The position numbers and the translations under genes were made by a program. Under the pieces are notes generated by a model. That model saw only the letters and a list, made by a program, of their open reading frames with translations, was not told the DNA's origin and did no database searches. Shown here one piece after another: positions 31,299 through 31,359 of a stretch of DNA of 31,359 bases (position 1 is its first letter; each line of letters begins with the position of its first letter). Origin of the DNA: CAYGUI01 sp964353115 (GTDB lineage: Bacteria > Pseudomonadota > Gammaproteobacteria > JAGOUU01); the NCBI GenBank assembly GCA_964353115.1, contig CAYGUI010000011.1:1-31359 (forward strand), read 5' to 3'.

Positions 31299-31359
31299 GG
31301 CTGAGTGGCAGAGTGGTTATGCAGCGGCCTGCAAAGCCGTGGACGCCGGTTCGATTCCG
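31299..31359 (+). tRNA. cysT: tRNA-Cys (anticodon GCA), cut by the window end
   Basis: The first 61 nt are present: acceptor strand GGCTGAG, D arm, anticodon stem-loop GCGGCCTGCAAAGCCGT giving GCA, and the T loop GGTTCGATTCC. The 3' acceptor strand lies beyond the window. It follows tRNA-Gly by 27 bp and is presumably co-transcribed. Confidence 0.95.

Overview
The window is a chromosomal segment of an AT-rich gammaproteobacterium, most likely a host-associated one of Legionellales/Coxiella type. The gammaproteobacterial assignment rests on conserved gene orders: ffs-dnaX-ybaB-recR-htpG, tmk-holB, pyrG-eno-ftsB-surE-yqaA-nlpD-rpoS, yccA-tusE beside tRNA-Ser(UGA), and uvrY/letA-uvrC-pgsA-tRNA-Gly-tRNA-Cys. 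Possession of rpoS and nlpD fits. The host-associated lifestyle is inferred from low GC, several large or membrane orphan proteins, a secreted chagasin-type cysteine-peptidase inhibitor, a TssJ-like lipoprotein, shortened enzymes and heavy repeat invasion.

Layout. 1-6230: a mannitol/mannonate-type dehydrogenase, a dicarboxylate/amino-acid symporter, a type IV pilin-like protein, a 753-residue orphan and a TonB-like protein. 6231-12814: a repeat cluster, 4.5S SRP RNA, then dnaX-ybaB-recR, an O-methyltransferase, two related glycine-rich membrane proteins and htpG behind an excellent sigma-32 promoter. 12815-17708: repeats, a thioredoxin-like lipoprotein, a 2'-5' RNA ligase family protein, tmk, a repeat-invaded holB containing an assembly gap, and a lipoprotein/membrane-protein cluster. 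17709-26838: gltX-cysS-pyrG-eno-ftsB-surE-yqaA-nlpD-rpoS, tightly packed on the plus strand. 26835-31359: tusE-like and yccA on the minus strand, tRNA-Ser, uvrY-uvrC-pgsA, a chagasin-family inhibitor, tRNA-Gly and the start of tRNA-Cys.

The main theme is repeat invasion of genes. At least two palindromic repeat families occur here. Family A has a core TTCCCGC-N-GCGGGAA flanked by GTCAT and CCAG. Family B has CCCCCTTT-TAAAGGGGG, a small variable hairpin, then GGGGGTTTT. A third, composite element resembling Rickettsia palindromic elements (RPE) lies inside dnaX. Copies sit in intergenic gaps and also inside reading frames, where they are translated in frame: about 44 residues in DnaX, about 16 in the O-methyltransferase, the N-terminus of the TusE-like protein, and the P-loop position of HolB. 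Family A copies carry tails of 17, 18 or 19 bp tandem units that differ between loci. The 100-N assembly gap falls inside one such tail, within holB.

Other points of note are a UvrC lacking about 115 central residues, a long inverted repeat covering the gltX start codon, and loss of ispD, ispF, truD and kdsA from their usual positions.
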